Shown: positions 44,513 through 57,294, counted from the stretch's first letter. The stretch is DNA of 64,000 nt from Linanthus parryae (GCA_023055425.1 JALGPY010000003.1:51445891-51509890); one strand, 5' to 3'. Numbers and translations: made by a program. Notes: generated by a model from the letters alone, not told the origin.

Positions 44513-46384
44513 AAAACAAGTTAACTCATCATTGGGGTGTGTTCTAGAGAGAGAAAATTCTCTCTACACTCTTCGAAAACCCTAATTTTCATCCCTTTCT
44601 CTCGGCTTCCTTCAGGCGCCGCCGAGATCTATCCATCTATCAATTGCAGGTTCTTTTCTTCGTTATCATCCAGTTTTTCTCTTCCATCGGCTCTTGCTCT
44701 CGTGAGTGGGTCGAGTTTCTTTCTCAGTTTGTCCGTTTCTCGCCGCCGGCGAAGTCAACGGCTTTACCATCCCTTATCGTTGCAGTTCCCTGTTTTAAGT
44801 TTTCTGATCCCGTTTACCGGATCGTTCATCTCTGTTCGACTGCTGCTCTTAGTATCTTTTTCTTGTTCTGTTGGATTTTTTGGTTGTCTGGTCTTGTTCG
44901 CCATCAGCTCACCAAGCAAATTGGCATTGTTTTCTTGTTTCTCTTGCTATTGTTTATGTTTTCTATACCTATTGATCTATTCATTAGCCATTTGTGTTTC
45001 ATCCCCTGTTTGTTTCTTTCAGCTCTTTCTCTAGGCCCTGAGCATTCTCTTCTATCGTCTGTTTATTTCTCTGTTCTTGTTCCCAGATCCCTCTCTTGCT
45101 TCTAGGTTTCTTTTGGTTCTTTTATTGCTCTATATTTTGGCTTTGTTTTCCCTTTTTGCCGCCTAGTCTATCCCTTATCTAGCTCTCGTTTTTGGATTTC
45201 CCCTCTTTCCCCTGTTTCTCCATGGGTCTCTCTGTTTGTTCTGGGTTTGAAACCTCTTCATCAAATTTCGTTTGCGGAAAATAAGAGAAGAAGGTCGACA
45301 AACCCCCCAAATGAGATTTCACAGGGTTTCGCCCCTCAAATCACAAAAAGAAGAAAAAACATTTCTTCTCAGCACTCAAGTCATCCCTCTATCGCGAAGT
45401 TTCGTTGTTACAGTAGAGAGGACCTGTTACGGCTCCGTTTCTCTCATCCACCAACAGCAGATGTCAAAAGAGCATGCAAAATTGTTTGTGAGGAAATGGT
45501 GCAAAGCTGTTCTAAACATCCACAGTTAAGGTTTGCTTTTCTAAATCGACGCACAAACCAGATGGTTCAGATTGATCCTATGTGGTATGAGAGGCAAGTT
45601 CGTCGATCAATGAAGCTGAACGGGGATCAGTCCGGTCCTATCCGGGTCGATTATTCGGCTTTGCAGCACCTTCTCCATGGCAAGAAAGAGCGTAGAAGGA
45701 AGCCTTCTACTCGATCTTGCTCTCCTCAGTCCCAGTTCAGACACCAAAGGGGCTTCAGCCCCCCTCCCAAACAGGTTTTTCTGAAACAAAAAGTGTCGAT
45801 GAAGTGTGCAAAGTGCAGGTTAAGGAGGGATTTGCTGTCAATCTTGATGAAATGAAAATTGGAACCACTAATCTGAACGAGATGGACATTGACAGCCCCC
45901 TGCTTGTGATTCGGAAGAGGAATCTTGATCTTTGGGAATCCTCGCCTGAATCTTCTCGTGCTTCCAAATCTTTAAGGCTCATTTTCAACTTCAGATCACC
46001 CACAGGAAGAATTGGAAATTGGTGCATTTGATGCTGCTGTCTAATTGCTATTGCCACTCCATCATCGCCATTGATATTGATGTGGTTTATTGCTTGCTCT
46101 TTTCTGTTAGGTGTTTGGTTTGATGTTTTATGTTTTCTTTCACGAGGGAGGTTTGAAGCGCGCCAGGTCTTCGCTATCCATTGCATCCGAATCTGCGATG
46201 CATTCTGTTTTCCTTGCTATCTAGTTTCATTTGTTTTAGCTATTCCCAGATGATGTATCCTCTGATTAGGTTTGATGTATTAGCTTTAGCTTATTAGATC
46301 TGAATGTATGATGAAATCTATTGTACTACTTCTCTGATATTGAATTGATGTTCTTTGGCTGACCGCAAAAAAAAAAAAAAAAAG
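44513..46384 (+). mobile_element. Poly(A) retroposon with 17-bp target duplication
   Basis: Flanked by acatttagaagtacaaa at 44496-44512 and 46385-46401, perfect over 17 bp, and ending in a run of about 17 A (46367-46383). These are the marks of LINE-machinery insertion. It begins with a CT-rich leader (ttctagagagagaaaattct) and has no introns. It lacks RT and endonuclease, so it is either a non-autonomous LINE derivative or a processed copy of a host transcript. The perfect duplication suggests a fairly recent insertion into the MULE-like element. Confidence 0.8.
45247..46031 (+). pseudogene. Unrecognised open frame of the retroposon, probably frameshifted
   Basis: The frame at 45247-45855 (202 codons) is basic and rich in Lys/Arg/Ser, with stretches such as DLLRLRFSHPPTADVKRACK and MWYERQVRRSMKLNGDQSG. 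Near 45770 the more protein-like reading shifts to the +1 frame (to 46031: EGFAVNLDEMKIGTTNLNEM, ending RSPTGRIGNWCI). I recognise no family. The basic character could suit an ORF1-like nucleic-acid-binding protein, but that is inference. Confidence 0.4.
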
Positions 46385-46810
46385 ACATTTAGAAGTACAA
46401 ATATTATCAATTAGGTCACATAATACTAGGAACATTATTCTTGAAAAAAGAATATTAGAAACATTTGGCCCTTCTTGCATACCTAAAAACATGTACTCAT
46501 TTTATTAAAAAAAAATCATGTACTCATCTAAAGAAAAACTTAATTCGGCTTATTTCTTTAGAACAATATATATATTTTTTTGAAATAGAACAATATATTT
46601 TTATGAAACTGTTAGAACAATATATTAAGTATGTAGTTTGATACTTTTATTTTTGGTATAAAAAACTTGACTTTGGTTAATATTGTATTTTTCTTAAAAA
46701 TATTGAGAATAGCAACTGAATATTGCTAAATTAGAAACTGAATATTGTTTTCTCAAAAAAATAAACTGAATATTATATGATTTCTTTAGAAAATATGTTA
46801 TAGTCATGTT

Positions 46811-46972
46811 TTGACTTTTTAACCCGTAACTGTGTTACTTTGACCCGGTAATTTGAATTGCAAACGATGTAATTTTTATCTAAACTTTCCATGGTCATGT
46901 AGCGTAAAGTTAACTCTACAAGACCATGCAAAGAGTATCAAATTTTTGTATTGTTTTGATAATCAAATTCTT
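46811..46972 (+). repeat. Dispersed repeat family, copy C
   Basis: Shares ordered modules with copies at 1468-1600 and 1852-1999: ttactttgacccggtaattt, gatgtaatttttatctaa, catggtcatgtagcgtaaag, acaagaccatgcaaag and gttttgataatcaaa. It lies inside the MULE-like element, to the right of the retroposon. Confidence 0.55.
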
Positions 46973-48164
46973 GTATCGTTTTGTACAAGCATGTTTTCTT
47001 CACGGTTCTCTGGTTGAAACCACTCCCCACACCTGACAGTCTGACACCACTGCCTACCTCCAACGCCACCTCAAAACCCCAAATAAGAGGAGACCCACGA
47101 GTTCATATCCCTCTCTCTCTGAATCTGTAGTGAGAGTCCAAATTAAACAAACCAGCCACCATCATCGAGCAACAACTCAATTCTCGAACCCTTAATCGAT
47201 CCAACTATTTGACCCAAATTAAAATATTCCGCGTCGATTCCTGCCAGCACCAACATCCTCGCAATGCAACCCGAACCCAGTCGCCCTCAACATTTATTTG
47301 CCCTGCCTTCACCATCGTCGTCGTCTTCCTCTTCGTCCAACCCCATAACGAGAAACAATTTCGAAGAACAAACATGACAGGGAAGAAGAGAGAGTGAGAC
47401 AGGGAGAGCGAGAGGATATTTTAGTCATTCCTCAGTACCAACAAGAGAGGAGTTAAATATTGAATAAATTACCATGGGCAAATACGTAATTTCATTTTGT
47501 CGGTTAACTTCGGTTACTTTCCATCCAAATTAGGGGTATCTCATGTAATTCGATGAACAGTCAGGTTATAAATTGCCTTTTTACCATAATACAAGGGTAG
47601 AAAGTGTATATTACCTTTTATTTTGTCAATTTTTAGAACTTAAATTGAACCGTTATTCCTTCTACATCGAATCCGTTAGTGCGGTTTGCGAATGGTTACT
47701 TGCATCCCTAGTTTGTAAGGTTTTAGTTTATTTTTAGTTTTCAGTCATGTGAGACTTATTCCTTTGTGTGTGTGTGTGTCTAATTTTAACAAAAAACCAA
47801 AAAACCACTATATCTTGCCGAATGGCTGCACCACCTGTCCAGTGTAAGGGTGACTCGTGACGGAGAGAGTGATCCCTATATGCTTGCAAGAAGATGTCAT
47901 TACGTGGTGTGTCCATCTTTTAGGATATGTGAACTAGGAAATTAATCAAACAAAGTAAGAAATTCAAAATGATTCTAGATGTATTTTTTTTTAAAAAAAA
48001 CCATCAACCATGAGAATAACACAAGACAATCACAAGCTACAAGAGTTCTCAAAGAGTACAAAGAACAAGAAAAACAAGAGAGCAAAAGCACCTAGCAACT
48101 ACCAGTTACAAGGGGTGATTATCAAACATAGCAAGCCTACCGACATTATGAGCATTACGGACCC

Positions 48165-49024
48165 CTAAGCGGTCAACTTTGACTTCATTAATATTTTTGA
48201 GGAGAGATGGATCGCCGGCCTTCTGAGACCCTGAAAAAGAGAAAGAGCCACAGAAAAATCAGTGAAAATGTTAATATGAGAAAGCCCATGATGCAATGCA
48301 ATATTAATTCCATGCTCAATGGCTAGAAGCTCGGCTTGAAGAGCACTTGAAGCATTAGTTCTAATACCAATAGCCCAATTGTTGTTATCCGTTCCTGTAA
48401 TAAAAAGACCCGCCATAGAAGTGAACCTCCTGTCATCCCAGGCACCATAATCTAAGAAACAATTGTTCAAGATATTCGAGTTTTTGATAATAACCGATCT
48501 TTCTTGCTGTGGGTTCGGACCAGAGGCATAATTTTTTTTTCTTGTGGCTTGGTCGATAAGGAACTCCTCTTCCTTCATTCGATTAAGGGCTCCACTGATC
48601 GTGAAAGGAACCCCATCAAAAACGAACCTGCATCTACATCTCCAAATTGCCCACATGGTATGTATTGCTCGGTTATCTTTTGTATCAATGATGTACTAAA
48701 GCTTGTCAAAAATGCCGAGCTTGGGTTAGGTTTGAAGGCACAATTAACCCAAAGAGGTATGACATGATTGCACTTGAAGAAAATGTGATCAAGAGTTTTC
48801 TTGTGATTTGAGCAAAGCCTGTAAACATCGTCCTTAATATTGAGGCAATTACTCAGAAAAAGTTTTATATGGAGTTTCTCATGTGTGCATTTCCAAAGTA
48901 TGAATTTCAATTTCCCCGGCATATTGAGACCCCACATTGAAACCCAGATCTTGTTTGGGGGATCCCTGAAGTTGGTGAAAAGGTTTCCCGGACTCAACGT
49001 CAAGGTTTCCTTGGTACTCAACAA
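48165..49024 (-). pseudogene. Second-family LINE: zf-RVT and RNase H
   Basis: The zinc-binding region reads MPGKLKFILWKCTHEKLHIK and LCSNHKKTLDHIFFKCNHVI. The RNase H-like domain follows in another frame (WAIGIRTNASSALQAELLAI, INIFTDFSVALSLFQGLRR), ending at 48165. The overlap of two frames at 48575-48656 shows a frameshift. Confidence 0.75.
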
Positions 49025-49512
49025 GTTGTAGCCTGACTTAGTGGTATAGGAGCCATCCCGAGTGAACTTTCAAATTTGAGTGTCACGCTCCTGAACTCTA
49101 GGTAGTTGAATAGCAGAATTCTTTTTGCAATGACCTCCGGGACACAACTAAGGATTACCTCCTTGTTCCAACATTGCTTATTGTCGTCACAAGAAATCTA
49201 AACTTTTTGATCAGTGTCCACATTATGAAGACTGATAATGTCTTGAAGGGGAACCGATAAGTCAGAAATCCAAGCGCCCTTCAGACTACAAATGTATTCT
49301 CCACAAACAACCTTCCGAACCAGGCCTTCACAATGAAGAAAGTCATTTTTCCTGCAATACTTTTGAGGAAGAATCTTCGAAACTAGCAAATCAGGGTTAG
49401 AAAAGATCCTCCAAGCTTTAGAAGCTAAAAGAGCATAATTAAACCAGTTAAAGTTTCTAAGATCAATACCTCCTTTGTTTTCGGAAGATTAAAAGCATTT
49501 CAGGCACAGTTT

Positions 49513-50925
49513 TTAGAGTCTTTTTATTGTGGGGGTCCACCAAAAGGAAAGAATATGATTCGATTTTTCCTCGTTAAGAGTTTGGGAAAGTTTAAAGAAA
49601 GAGTTGACATAAGTTGGAAGGGCTGAGAGGATTGATTTCGCAAGGGTCAGCCACCCCGCATAGTTGAGGAATTTTCCATTCCATCCCGCCACAGTTGAGT
49701 AGAAAGAGTTTTGAACAAAGCCAAAGATCTCCTTTTTTATTTCCTCCAGGGACAAGGGATAAACCCAGATAGGTACTCTTAGATTAATTCTAATACCTTA
49801 AAAATTGGCAAAGATAATTCCTAAATCCTCGAGGACGTTGGGACTAAGGATTAGGGAGGATTTGTCGTTGTTAATGTCCTGTCCCGAAGCGCAACAGAAT
49901 GCTTCCAAGGTGTTGCTTAGATTTGCGCAGGACGACAAGGAAGGCTGGAAGAAAATAAGGCAATCATTTGCAAAAAGAGAGATGAGAGATGCTAATCTCT
50001 TTCCTGCAAAGAGAAATACCTGGGCACTTACCCTCGAGAGCAAACTTAGATACCAAGGTAGAGAGGGCCTCAAGGTAAATGATAAATAGGTAAGAAGACA
50101 TGGGGTCACCTCGCATGAGCCCTGCCTTATGATACACTCTCTCGTCTTTCCATTGACAAGAACTGAATTAGACACACAGTGCATAATGAGTTGAGTCCAA
50201 AAGGACGGAAATCCCTAGCTGGAAAGGACCTTCTCAAGAAATTGCCAGTTGACTCTACCAAAGGGTTTGCTCATATCCAGTTTCAGTGCTCCTAAATGAA
50301 GATTTTCAGAAGATTGAGATTTGATTCTGAGAAAGCCTCATTGGCAAGTAAAGTCCAGTCAGAGATTTGTCTACCAGGGACAAAAGCATTTTGTTCAGGG
50401 GAAATGATGTCAGGGAGGATAGCCTTGATTCGGTTAGCAAGACTTTGACAATGTTTTTTTTTTACAGAGAGGAGCAAAGGCTGATCTGGCGGAAGTCCGA
50501 GGTACATTCGGCGATTCATTCTTAGGAATAAGAGCTGTGAAGTAACAGTTAATTTCCTTCAGCGTATGTCCCATGCTAAGGAAGGAGGAAAAAACTTCCA
50601 CCACAGAATCGCCAATGACATTCGAGTTGCTATGAAAGAAGATGCCATGAAGACTGTCCGGGCCAGGGGACTTGAAATCCCCAACGGAGAAGGTTGCACT
50701 CCTAATTTCCTCATAGGATAAGGACACATTAAGAATTTGGAGGTGTGAAGCATTGATCCTAGGGGTGAGAAGAGACCATCCTTCCCAATTGTGGCAATCG
50801 ACATGCCCGATGTTTGCCGCTTTATGATGAATGGATAGAAGGTGATCCGTTAGAAGCTTGGACAAATTATTTTGACCAGTCACCCAAGCGCCCGAAGGAT
50901 CCAGGAGCCTTTCCAATCTATTCAT
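49513..50925 (-). pseudogene. Second-family LINE: reverse transcriptase fragments
   Basis: Successive frames give RT blocks: DFKSPGPDSLHGIFFHSN and TALIPKNESPNVPR (50925-50434), SPEQNAFVPGRQISDWTLLA (50519-50292), a catalytic region reading SLFANDCLIFFQPS (50184-49798) and the thumb-like GWNGKFLNYAGWLTLAKSIL (49755-49513). The FADD-type box has become FAND, removing a catalytic Asp. At least three frame changes. Confidence 0.75.
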
Positions 50926-50959
50926 GGCTGATCTAGCTTTGTAGACCTGATGAAAGAAT

Positions 50960-51860
50960 TATGTGTTTCTATCCCCTTCCTTAAGCCACTTGACCTTGAC
51001 CCTTTGCGCCCATATAGTCTCTTCTTGATAGAGGAGATCATTAAGCTCATTCCGGAGCTATCTTTCCTGGGATACATTATTATGCGAGTGGAGAGAGGCA
51101 ATGCAGCACTCAAGGTTGCGTTGGGCTGTTTTAGTGCGTTGGCTGATGGAGCCAATGCCAGAGATTTTCCAAGAGAGTAGATGACCCCGAAGGGATTTGC
51201 ATGGGGCCACAAATTTGAAGCAAGGGGAGCCATGAAGCCTCTCGCTCCAAATCGGTCTGATAATCCTTTTATAGTCCGGGTAGCGAATCCAGAAGGCTTC
51301 AAAATGGAATCTTTTGGGTATAGAACAAGAGTTGTTACTAATAAAGAAGATACAAGGCCCGTGATCCGAGCCCATGATCGGAAGATTAAGAAAAAAGGAA
51401 CCAGGAAAGGAGTGAGCCGAATCAACATTGTGGAAGCGTCGGTCCAGCCGCTCATATGTGGTAAACGGCGGATCCCAGTTGTTGGTCCCTGTGAAGTGGC
51501 CCCCCTTAAAACTAATCTCTTGAAGGCCGAAATTGCAAAGAAAGGATTTGAAGCAAGTAACCCCAGTCATCCAAAAAGAGTTGAGACTGCATTTGTCTTA
51601 CGGGCCCAAAATTTGGTTGAAGTCTCCAATACAGAGAAGATGGCTTTCAATGAAGACAACTGAGACTCAATCGAGGCCTAGGTCTGCTTTCTATGAGAAG
51701 CGCTAGGGGCCCCATAAATACACGCGAGATGGAAAGAGCCAATCACACAGCTGACTAAGGAAAGAACAAGGTTAGGAGAAGAGAAGAGAAGGGTGACTTT
51801 GATATGGTTCTTCCAACCGAGACAAAGACCACCCGAGAGACCGACCGCATCGGATCCCAC
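50960..51860 (-). pseudogene. Second-family LINE: AP-type endonuclease fragment
   Basis: Pieces read GLSGGLCLGWKNHIKV and GSFHLACIYGAPSASHR (51860-51678), then GGHFTGTNNWDPPFTTYERL (51570-51058) and NLPIMGSDHGPCIFF, which holds the conserved SDH. The two halves are in different frames. Confidence 0.7.
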
Positions 51861-53333
51861 ACAAGAAAAAAAGCCTCAAGAAGAGAGAATAGAGTAGAAA
51901 TCACTAACAAGATACTTTGTTTCGGAGAGATAGAAAACCGAGAGGTTATTATCTAAGGTTAATTTGCGAGCTGAATGAACTGCCAGAGGGTGACCGAGAC
52001 CTCTGCAGTTCCAACTACCTATGTTCATGACGACTACCGTGGTTGTTCAAGGATAACCACGGAAACCTTAGTGAAAGAAGAGCACATGCTACTAGAAGAA
52101 GAAGTACCTTCGAGACAAATCTTTTTAGGGACAGGGAAAACATCGGACGTCCATTTTCTCTTAGAACCAGCAGGGGAAGAATTTGGAGCATTGGATATGA
52201 GCAGACCATAGCTATCACTCAAGATGAAGCTGGAGAAATGTCTGGTGAGTCCAAGTCTTCGACATCAAGCCATGCCCGAAGTTCACTATCAAACCTATAA
52301 TGGTTCTCGGGTCCCCGAACTTTACTCGTGAGCCTGGCGGCTTTCATGGCAGCGGAGGGGTTGCATCCAAAGAGAGAATGGGCAAAACAAACCCTTCTAG
52401 GTTTGGGCACAGAAGAGTTATCAATGGACTGTTGCTTCCTCTTGCCACTACCTCTAGATTGGGGAATGATCTTTTGATTAGAGAAGTACGAAAAGAGGGA
52501 GCCCATGACCACTTCGCAATAAAGTCTTGGAGAGCAGTGAAAAAATTATGAACCTTTCTCTCCCATAAGGTCATGAAAGATGAGAGAAATAACTCAAGTT
52601 GAGAGGGGACCCACGAAGTTTTAGGGTGAGGGTAAAGAGTGAGATCAAAACAAGCCAAAAGAGCTAAGAAATCAAAGGATGAAAAGATCTTATTAGGTCT
52701 TAGCAATATCTCACTTTTTAGTTAGGGTTGATTAAAAAACAATAATTAAGATTAGAAAGATAAAGAAATCCATCAAAACACGTATAAGGTGGATTAGGGG
52801 CAATCTTAGGGAAAGATTTGCTACTAAAGTAAAAGGAGAAAAGAGTGAATAAAATATAAAAAATAAAAGAGGCATCTACTTTATGCATGCAATCTTTTTT
52901 TAGCTCAATGATATGGTGAGAGGCAAACGGAAGATATAAGGTAGCTACCCTATCAACTAAGAAAACATCACTGTAGCTATCAAAAGAAACTATATTAAAT
53001 TGAGAAAATATTAAACAGTTACCTCCACGTTTTTCGGACACAGCAACCCTACGGCGCTTCACCTCGTTGGTGTCGCCCTCCGCAGCCGTGTGCAACCCAG
53101 CTTTGCCAGTTTCCAAGATGCGACCACACTTCTTCACGCGCCGCTTCCTTCCTTGGCTCCGACCACCAGCTTCTTCCCCGCCATTGTTTTCGGCAACCTT
53201 AGCCTTCTTGGATTGAGCTATCTTATTTTAGATCAATGCAGCAAAACCCATTTTGAATCTCAACCCATCAGACACTTGAATTGTTGGAGCCCGATAGAAG
53301 TGAAAAACCCGAAGATTCATTGCTAACTTGGAT

Positions 53334-54565
53334 CTATATATTGCCTGAACTATCTTTAGAACCTCCATTGTTTGTGTCAGGAGACGAATCAAAGGAAAGG
53401 GAGATCAAGCTTGGTTTGCTAGTTGCTTCTTCCCCTTTCTCCACCTCTCCACCATTACAACCGTACCGAAACTTGATGAGACAACATGGGATATTCACCA
53501 CATTTGTCCTCCTAAATACATGCACTGAATTATCAGTGCAGTCGTTTTCACCATCGTCCAAGGCCGCCCACCTTTTGTCCCTTTTATTCTCCGATAGAGT
53601 CCGAGGCTCCTCATTAGTGGCCACATGGTTCTTGAGCTTCATATTCACCACACCAATGAGGGTGCCTGTCTCTTGTGGAGCTCTAGGGTCCGACATCATA
53701 GGGAGATCTGTGATAGGGTTGTTGAGATTGTGATTCTCTTCCACTTGCATGTCCATTTTAGCATCACCAACTTCCACCTTCTTCATACCCATTGAAGAGG
53801 GGCAAATTATAGTTAGGGGTACGGTTATCATTCAGCCTCCTCCGAGGGTCGCTTGGACCGACTTCATCACCCAGAAGTTGGTTGTGAGGCGGAGAAGCAT
53901 TGTTGACATGCTCCATCATAACACCAGAAGAGGTTCTTTCAAAAAATGTGAACCAAGAATTATTATCACCCTTCTTTTCAATGATTCTCCTCACAGGACA
54001 ATTTCACAACACCCTAATACTAACTGACCATGCCCCTCAAAGCTCGAGTAAACAAGGGTTGATAAAAAAAACCAAGAGTGTCATAGCCCTTACTCAACTG
54101 AATCCTCTCGAGTTTTTCGCAGTAAAAGACGAAAGCTAGAAGAAGAGAGAATCTCCATCTAGTCTCAGAGTGGCCAATGCATCCACATCTGTAATAAACC
54201 CTCAAAAGCTTACAATAACTAAAAGTCACTCTAATGACTGTACCATTGTCAAGAGTGAAGAAACAGTCGGATATGAATGGTTCAAGGATGTTGAGCTTCA
54301 CCTTCACCCTCAATTTGTCCAGATGCTTCTCTTCATCAAATCCTTGAATAGCTAGCATATTGAGAACATCCACATAATCCACATCAGGAGGACTCTCCTC
54401 TGTGCCTTCAAAGTCCACCATCTGTCCAAGAATGCCTCCAAGCTCCCTAACAAGATCGTCATCATTGTATTCCATATGAACACCACTAATATGAAACCAA
54501 ATGTCATTAATAGAAAACATATCATCCACAAAAACACTGTTCGGAGTCCACTGTTTGATGACCAC
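53334..54565 (-). pseudogene. Second-family LINE: ORF1 fragment
   Basis: The frame at 54565-54020 contains a DUF4283-like stretch (INDIWFHISGVHMEYNDDDL) and a degenerate zinc knuckle (VYYRCGCIGHSETRW). The low-complexity C-terminal part continues in shifted frames to 53334. The start is upstream, near 54920 in another frame (LMAQPNRST). Confidence 0.65.
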
Positions 54566-55305
54566 AAGTTACCCCAAGACATTCCAAGGACTGCCAGCAA
54601 CCAGATCCCGAAAGTCTTCCTTTTTCTATGGTTCCAAGAGAAAGCAGTGATTGTTGAGAGTTGAGATTTTGATCTTACCAGCAAGCTTCTAGAAGCTATT
54701 GATATCTCTAGCCACAGTTCTTGAATCGCATATCACGTAATCAGCAAAGAACGCCACCAAACGCTTGTTGAGCTTGCATCTTTTCGCAGTAAATGAGTTC
54801 CTTTGAGGAGTTGGAACCCTAATAACCTTGTTATGGTGAATACTGTTGGGAAAGTGAGGCGAGCGTTGGTAAGTTGATTGCAGTGAATGGAAATCAGTAG
54901 ATCGATTTGGTTGGGCCATCAATGGTGAAGACGTTGGTAGTTGGGGGCTGAAGAAGAGACAAGCAGTGGGAATAGAAGAGAAGAAATGAAGAAGCCAAAG
55001 ATAGGGAATTGAGTATGAGAGAAGAGAGAGAATAGTTCTAGGACCCAACTTTCTTAGAGAGAGAAAGCTGACTTTTAGATGTATTTAGTATTATACACAG
55101 AGACAAAAAACGATCAGAAAATGTTGATCTCCAGTCGTTTGCAATAGTCACCAATATGTATAATGTAGCAATTATGTACTAAAAAAGGATTAGAGATCTA
55201 CATATTCTGAAGCATTTTTAACATAAAAACATATTTTCACTTATAAAGTCCCGCGCGAGATCAATGAATAGTTTAGTTTATAATTTAATAATCATTAATA
55301 TTTTT

Positions 55306-55613
55306 TATAGAAATTTTGACAGAAAACACCCCTATAATATCATTTCGTTGACACTTAGCTAGCAACATTATTGATTTTGTCAGAAAACCCCTGCACTTTC
55401 ACTTTTACCGACATCGCACACCTTTTTTTAAAGAGAAACCCCCATGCAGTTTCATTTTTTACCGACACTTAGCTACCAACAGTTGTAAAATGGTGCACGA
55501 TGTCGGTAAAAGTGAAATTGCAAGGGGGATTTTTTGACAAAATCAATACTGCTGGTACCTAAGTATCAACGGGACGATACTGCAGGGGAGTTTTCTGTCA
55601 AAAGTTCTTTTTT
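55306..55613. mobile_element. Foldback MITE with arms of about 110 bp
   Basis: The left arm (ttttgacagaaaacacccct, then tattgattttgtcagaaaac, then cacttttaccgacatcg) matches the reverse complement of the right arm (ttttgacagaaaactcccct, then tattgattttgtcaaaaaat, then cacttttaccgacatcg). The centre also has a shorter pairing segment around acacttagctaccaaca. Non-coding; superfamily not determined. It occupies most of the gap between two LINEs. Confidence 0.75.
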
Positions 55614-55663
55614 ATATTCAAATTTTAAGTGGTCTACAACTTTTTTTGAGAAGAAAGAAAGTA

Positions 55664-56972
55664 TTATTCAAGGGTTGTCGTACCAAAAGAATCCTCTTGA
55701 ATTACATCAATAGCCCAGACGGGCGTTTCAGTATGAAAACTCATATGTCCTGCTGCTAATCCCCTGCTAGCAAAAGAATGAGCTGCTTTGTTCCCTTCGC
55801 GACCAACATGTCTTACTTCCACAACTTGAAACTTTGGTAGGAGATCTCTACCCTTCATGATTAAATCACATAGCTCAGATAATGCAGAGAGCCCACAAAT
55901 GCGACAAGAATTACCATTTTTAAGAAGCTCCACACCAATAAGTGAATCAGACTCCAGATGGAGCTTTTGCGCCTTCAATTCAGCCACCAAATTCATGCTT
56001 TCAACTAGAGCTTCCAAATCAGCCATAAGGGGAGTTCTGGTCTGAGGTATCCTGCAAGTTCGGCTGGCAATAAAGACTTTAGAACTGCAGCGCAGAACTA
56101 CTCCTATTCCTGTAGCTACACCATACAGCCGCCATGATGCGTCGGTGTTTATCTTCATAATCTAGCCGGAGGAGGAGACCTATGATTTTCCGGTTGAGAG
56201 CGAGGAAAACAAGATTCTTCGAGTACTCCCCGCAGCTGGAACTCCTTGTGCCAGTGAATTGTTCCAAGGGCGAGGTTTACTGTGGCTTCTTTTCGAAACG
56301 AAATTTGTTTTGGAAACTCGAACGCCCAAAGACCTGCAACAAAAGACTCACACTGATTTGTCGGGTACTGTTCCGTCACAACAAATAACCACTATCTGAA
56401 GTCAGTGGATTTCTTCGCAAGAAAATTGCTCCCCATCAATCTTTCCCAGAATTGCTTTGCCAACGTACACCCTGAGAACAGATGGTCTTCATCTTCATCC
56501 CCACATTTACTACTCTGACATACCGTGTTCACTTTTAAATCTATGTGTGCCAACCTCGTCATAACATGGAAGGAGTTGCGAAAGAGCCTCCAAACTGTGA
56601 AAATTAATTTCTTTGGGATACGAAGAGACCACAACTTTTGTAAAAAATTACTATTACCGCTGCCCGAGGAAGAAGAAGCAGTTGTAACAGTAAGTCTTCG
56701 TTGTGCATCATAGCCAGTAGCCACCGAATACACGCCGTCCTCACTATGCTTCCAGTAAAAAGTATCAAAATCGCTGTTTGTCGAATCAGGATGGAGCAAA
56801 TTATTTCTTCATCTATCGGCCAAAGTAATTCCTGGATGCGATTAACATTCCAAGTACTCGAAGCTGCATCAATGAGCCAACTAAATCTGGTATTCTCCTG
56901 ACCTTGCGAGCAGGGCATGGCCACCTTGTGGGTAGTTTGTCGAGGGATCCAACAATCGCCAAATATCTTCAC
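55664..56972 (-). pseudogene. LINE copy 2: zf-RVT and RNase H
   Basis: The zf-RVT region (56972-56392) has MKIFGDCWIPRQTTHKVAM, FDTFYWKHSEDGVYSV, IPKKLIFTVWRLFRNSF and DEDHLFSGCTLAKQFWERL. RNase H (56158-55664) keeps MKINTDASWRLYGVATGIG, LHLESDSLIGVELLKNG and VGREGNKAAHSFASRGL, so the four acidic positions are recognisable. The link between them (56380-56155) is frameshifted. Confidence 0.8.
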
Positions 56973-57294
56973 ATTGTTACCATTGGCTATATTTCACATC
57001 AAACCTGATTTCACTAAATCTCTTCCTGCCAATATACTCCTCAAAGCATACGAGGTTTAACGGTTTGAAATATAGGATATTTGAAAGTTTGAAGTGCTTT
57101 GCTTGATAAACTCGAATTACAAGGCTGTTTGGAAAGCGTAGAATTCTCCAAGTTTGTTTTGCCAATAAATCCACATAAGTCATGAAAATCCTGGAAGCTA
57201 ATCACACCTTCAAGCTTGTTTTGTTTGATCTTGTCCCATGACACCTAGTGCATCTTCTATCTTTCATCCGTACCGCCCCACCAGAAATACCGAA

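Larger units (their letters stand above)
44286..47616. mobile_element. MULE-like element with long inverted repeats, hosting a retroposon
   Basis: The left end (gggttaatttacactttcta then cccttgtattatgg) and the reverse complement of the right end (aggtaatatacactttcta then cccttgtattatgg) match for about 90 bp. A 9-bp target duplication with one mismatch flanks them: tttattttc (44277-44285) and tttattttg (47617-47625). This fits Mutator-like elements. After removing the retroposon at 44513-46384 the element is about 1.46 kb. No transposase is visible. One copy of the dispersed repeat family (46811-46972) lies inside. Confidence 0.75.
47987..55075 (-). mobile_element. Full-length L1-type LINE, second family, decayed (7.1 kb)
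   Basis: Bounded by tagatgtattt at 47976-47986 and 55076-55086. The minus-strand 3' end is A-rich (T-rich run at about 47983-47992 on plus). The 5' end is a CT-rich leader (ctttctctctctaagaaag). Order on the minus strand: ORF1 with DUF4283-like region and zinc knuckle (54565-53334), endonuclease (about 51860-50960), RT (50925-49513), zf-RVT (49024-48575) and RNase H (48656-48165). Many frameshifts and stops. Its sequence differs clearly from copies 1 and 2, so it is a separate LINE family. Confidence 0.85.

Noticed and set aside
44537..45105. Two long plus-strand frames in the retroposon leader (165 and 153 codons)
   Set aside because: Both are hydrophobic translations of a CT-rich leader in overlapping frames, with no domain.
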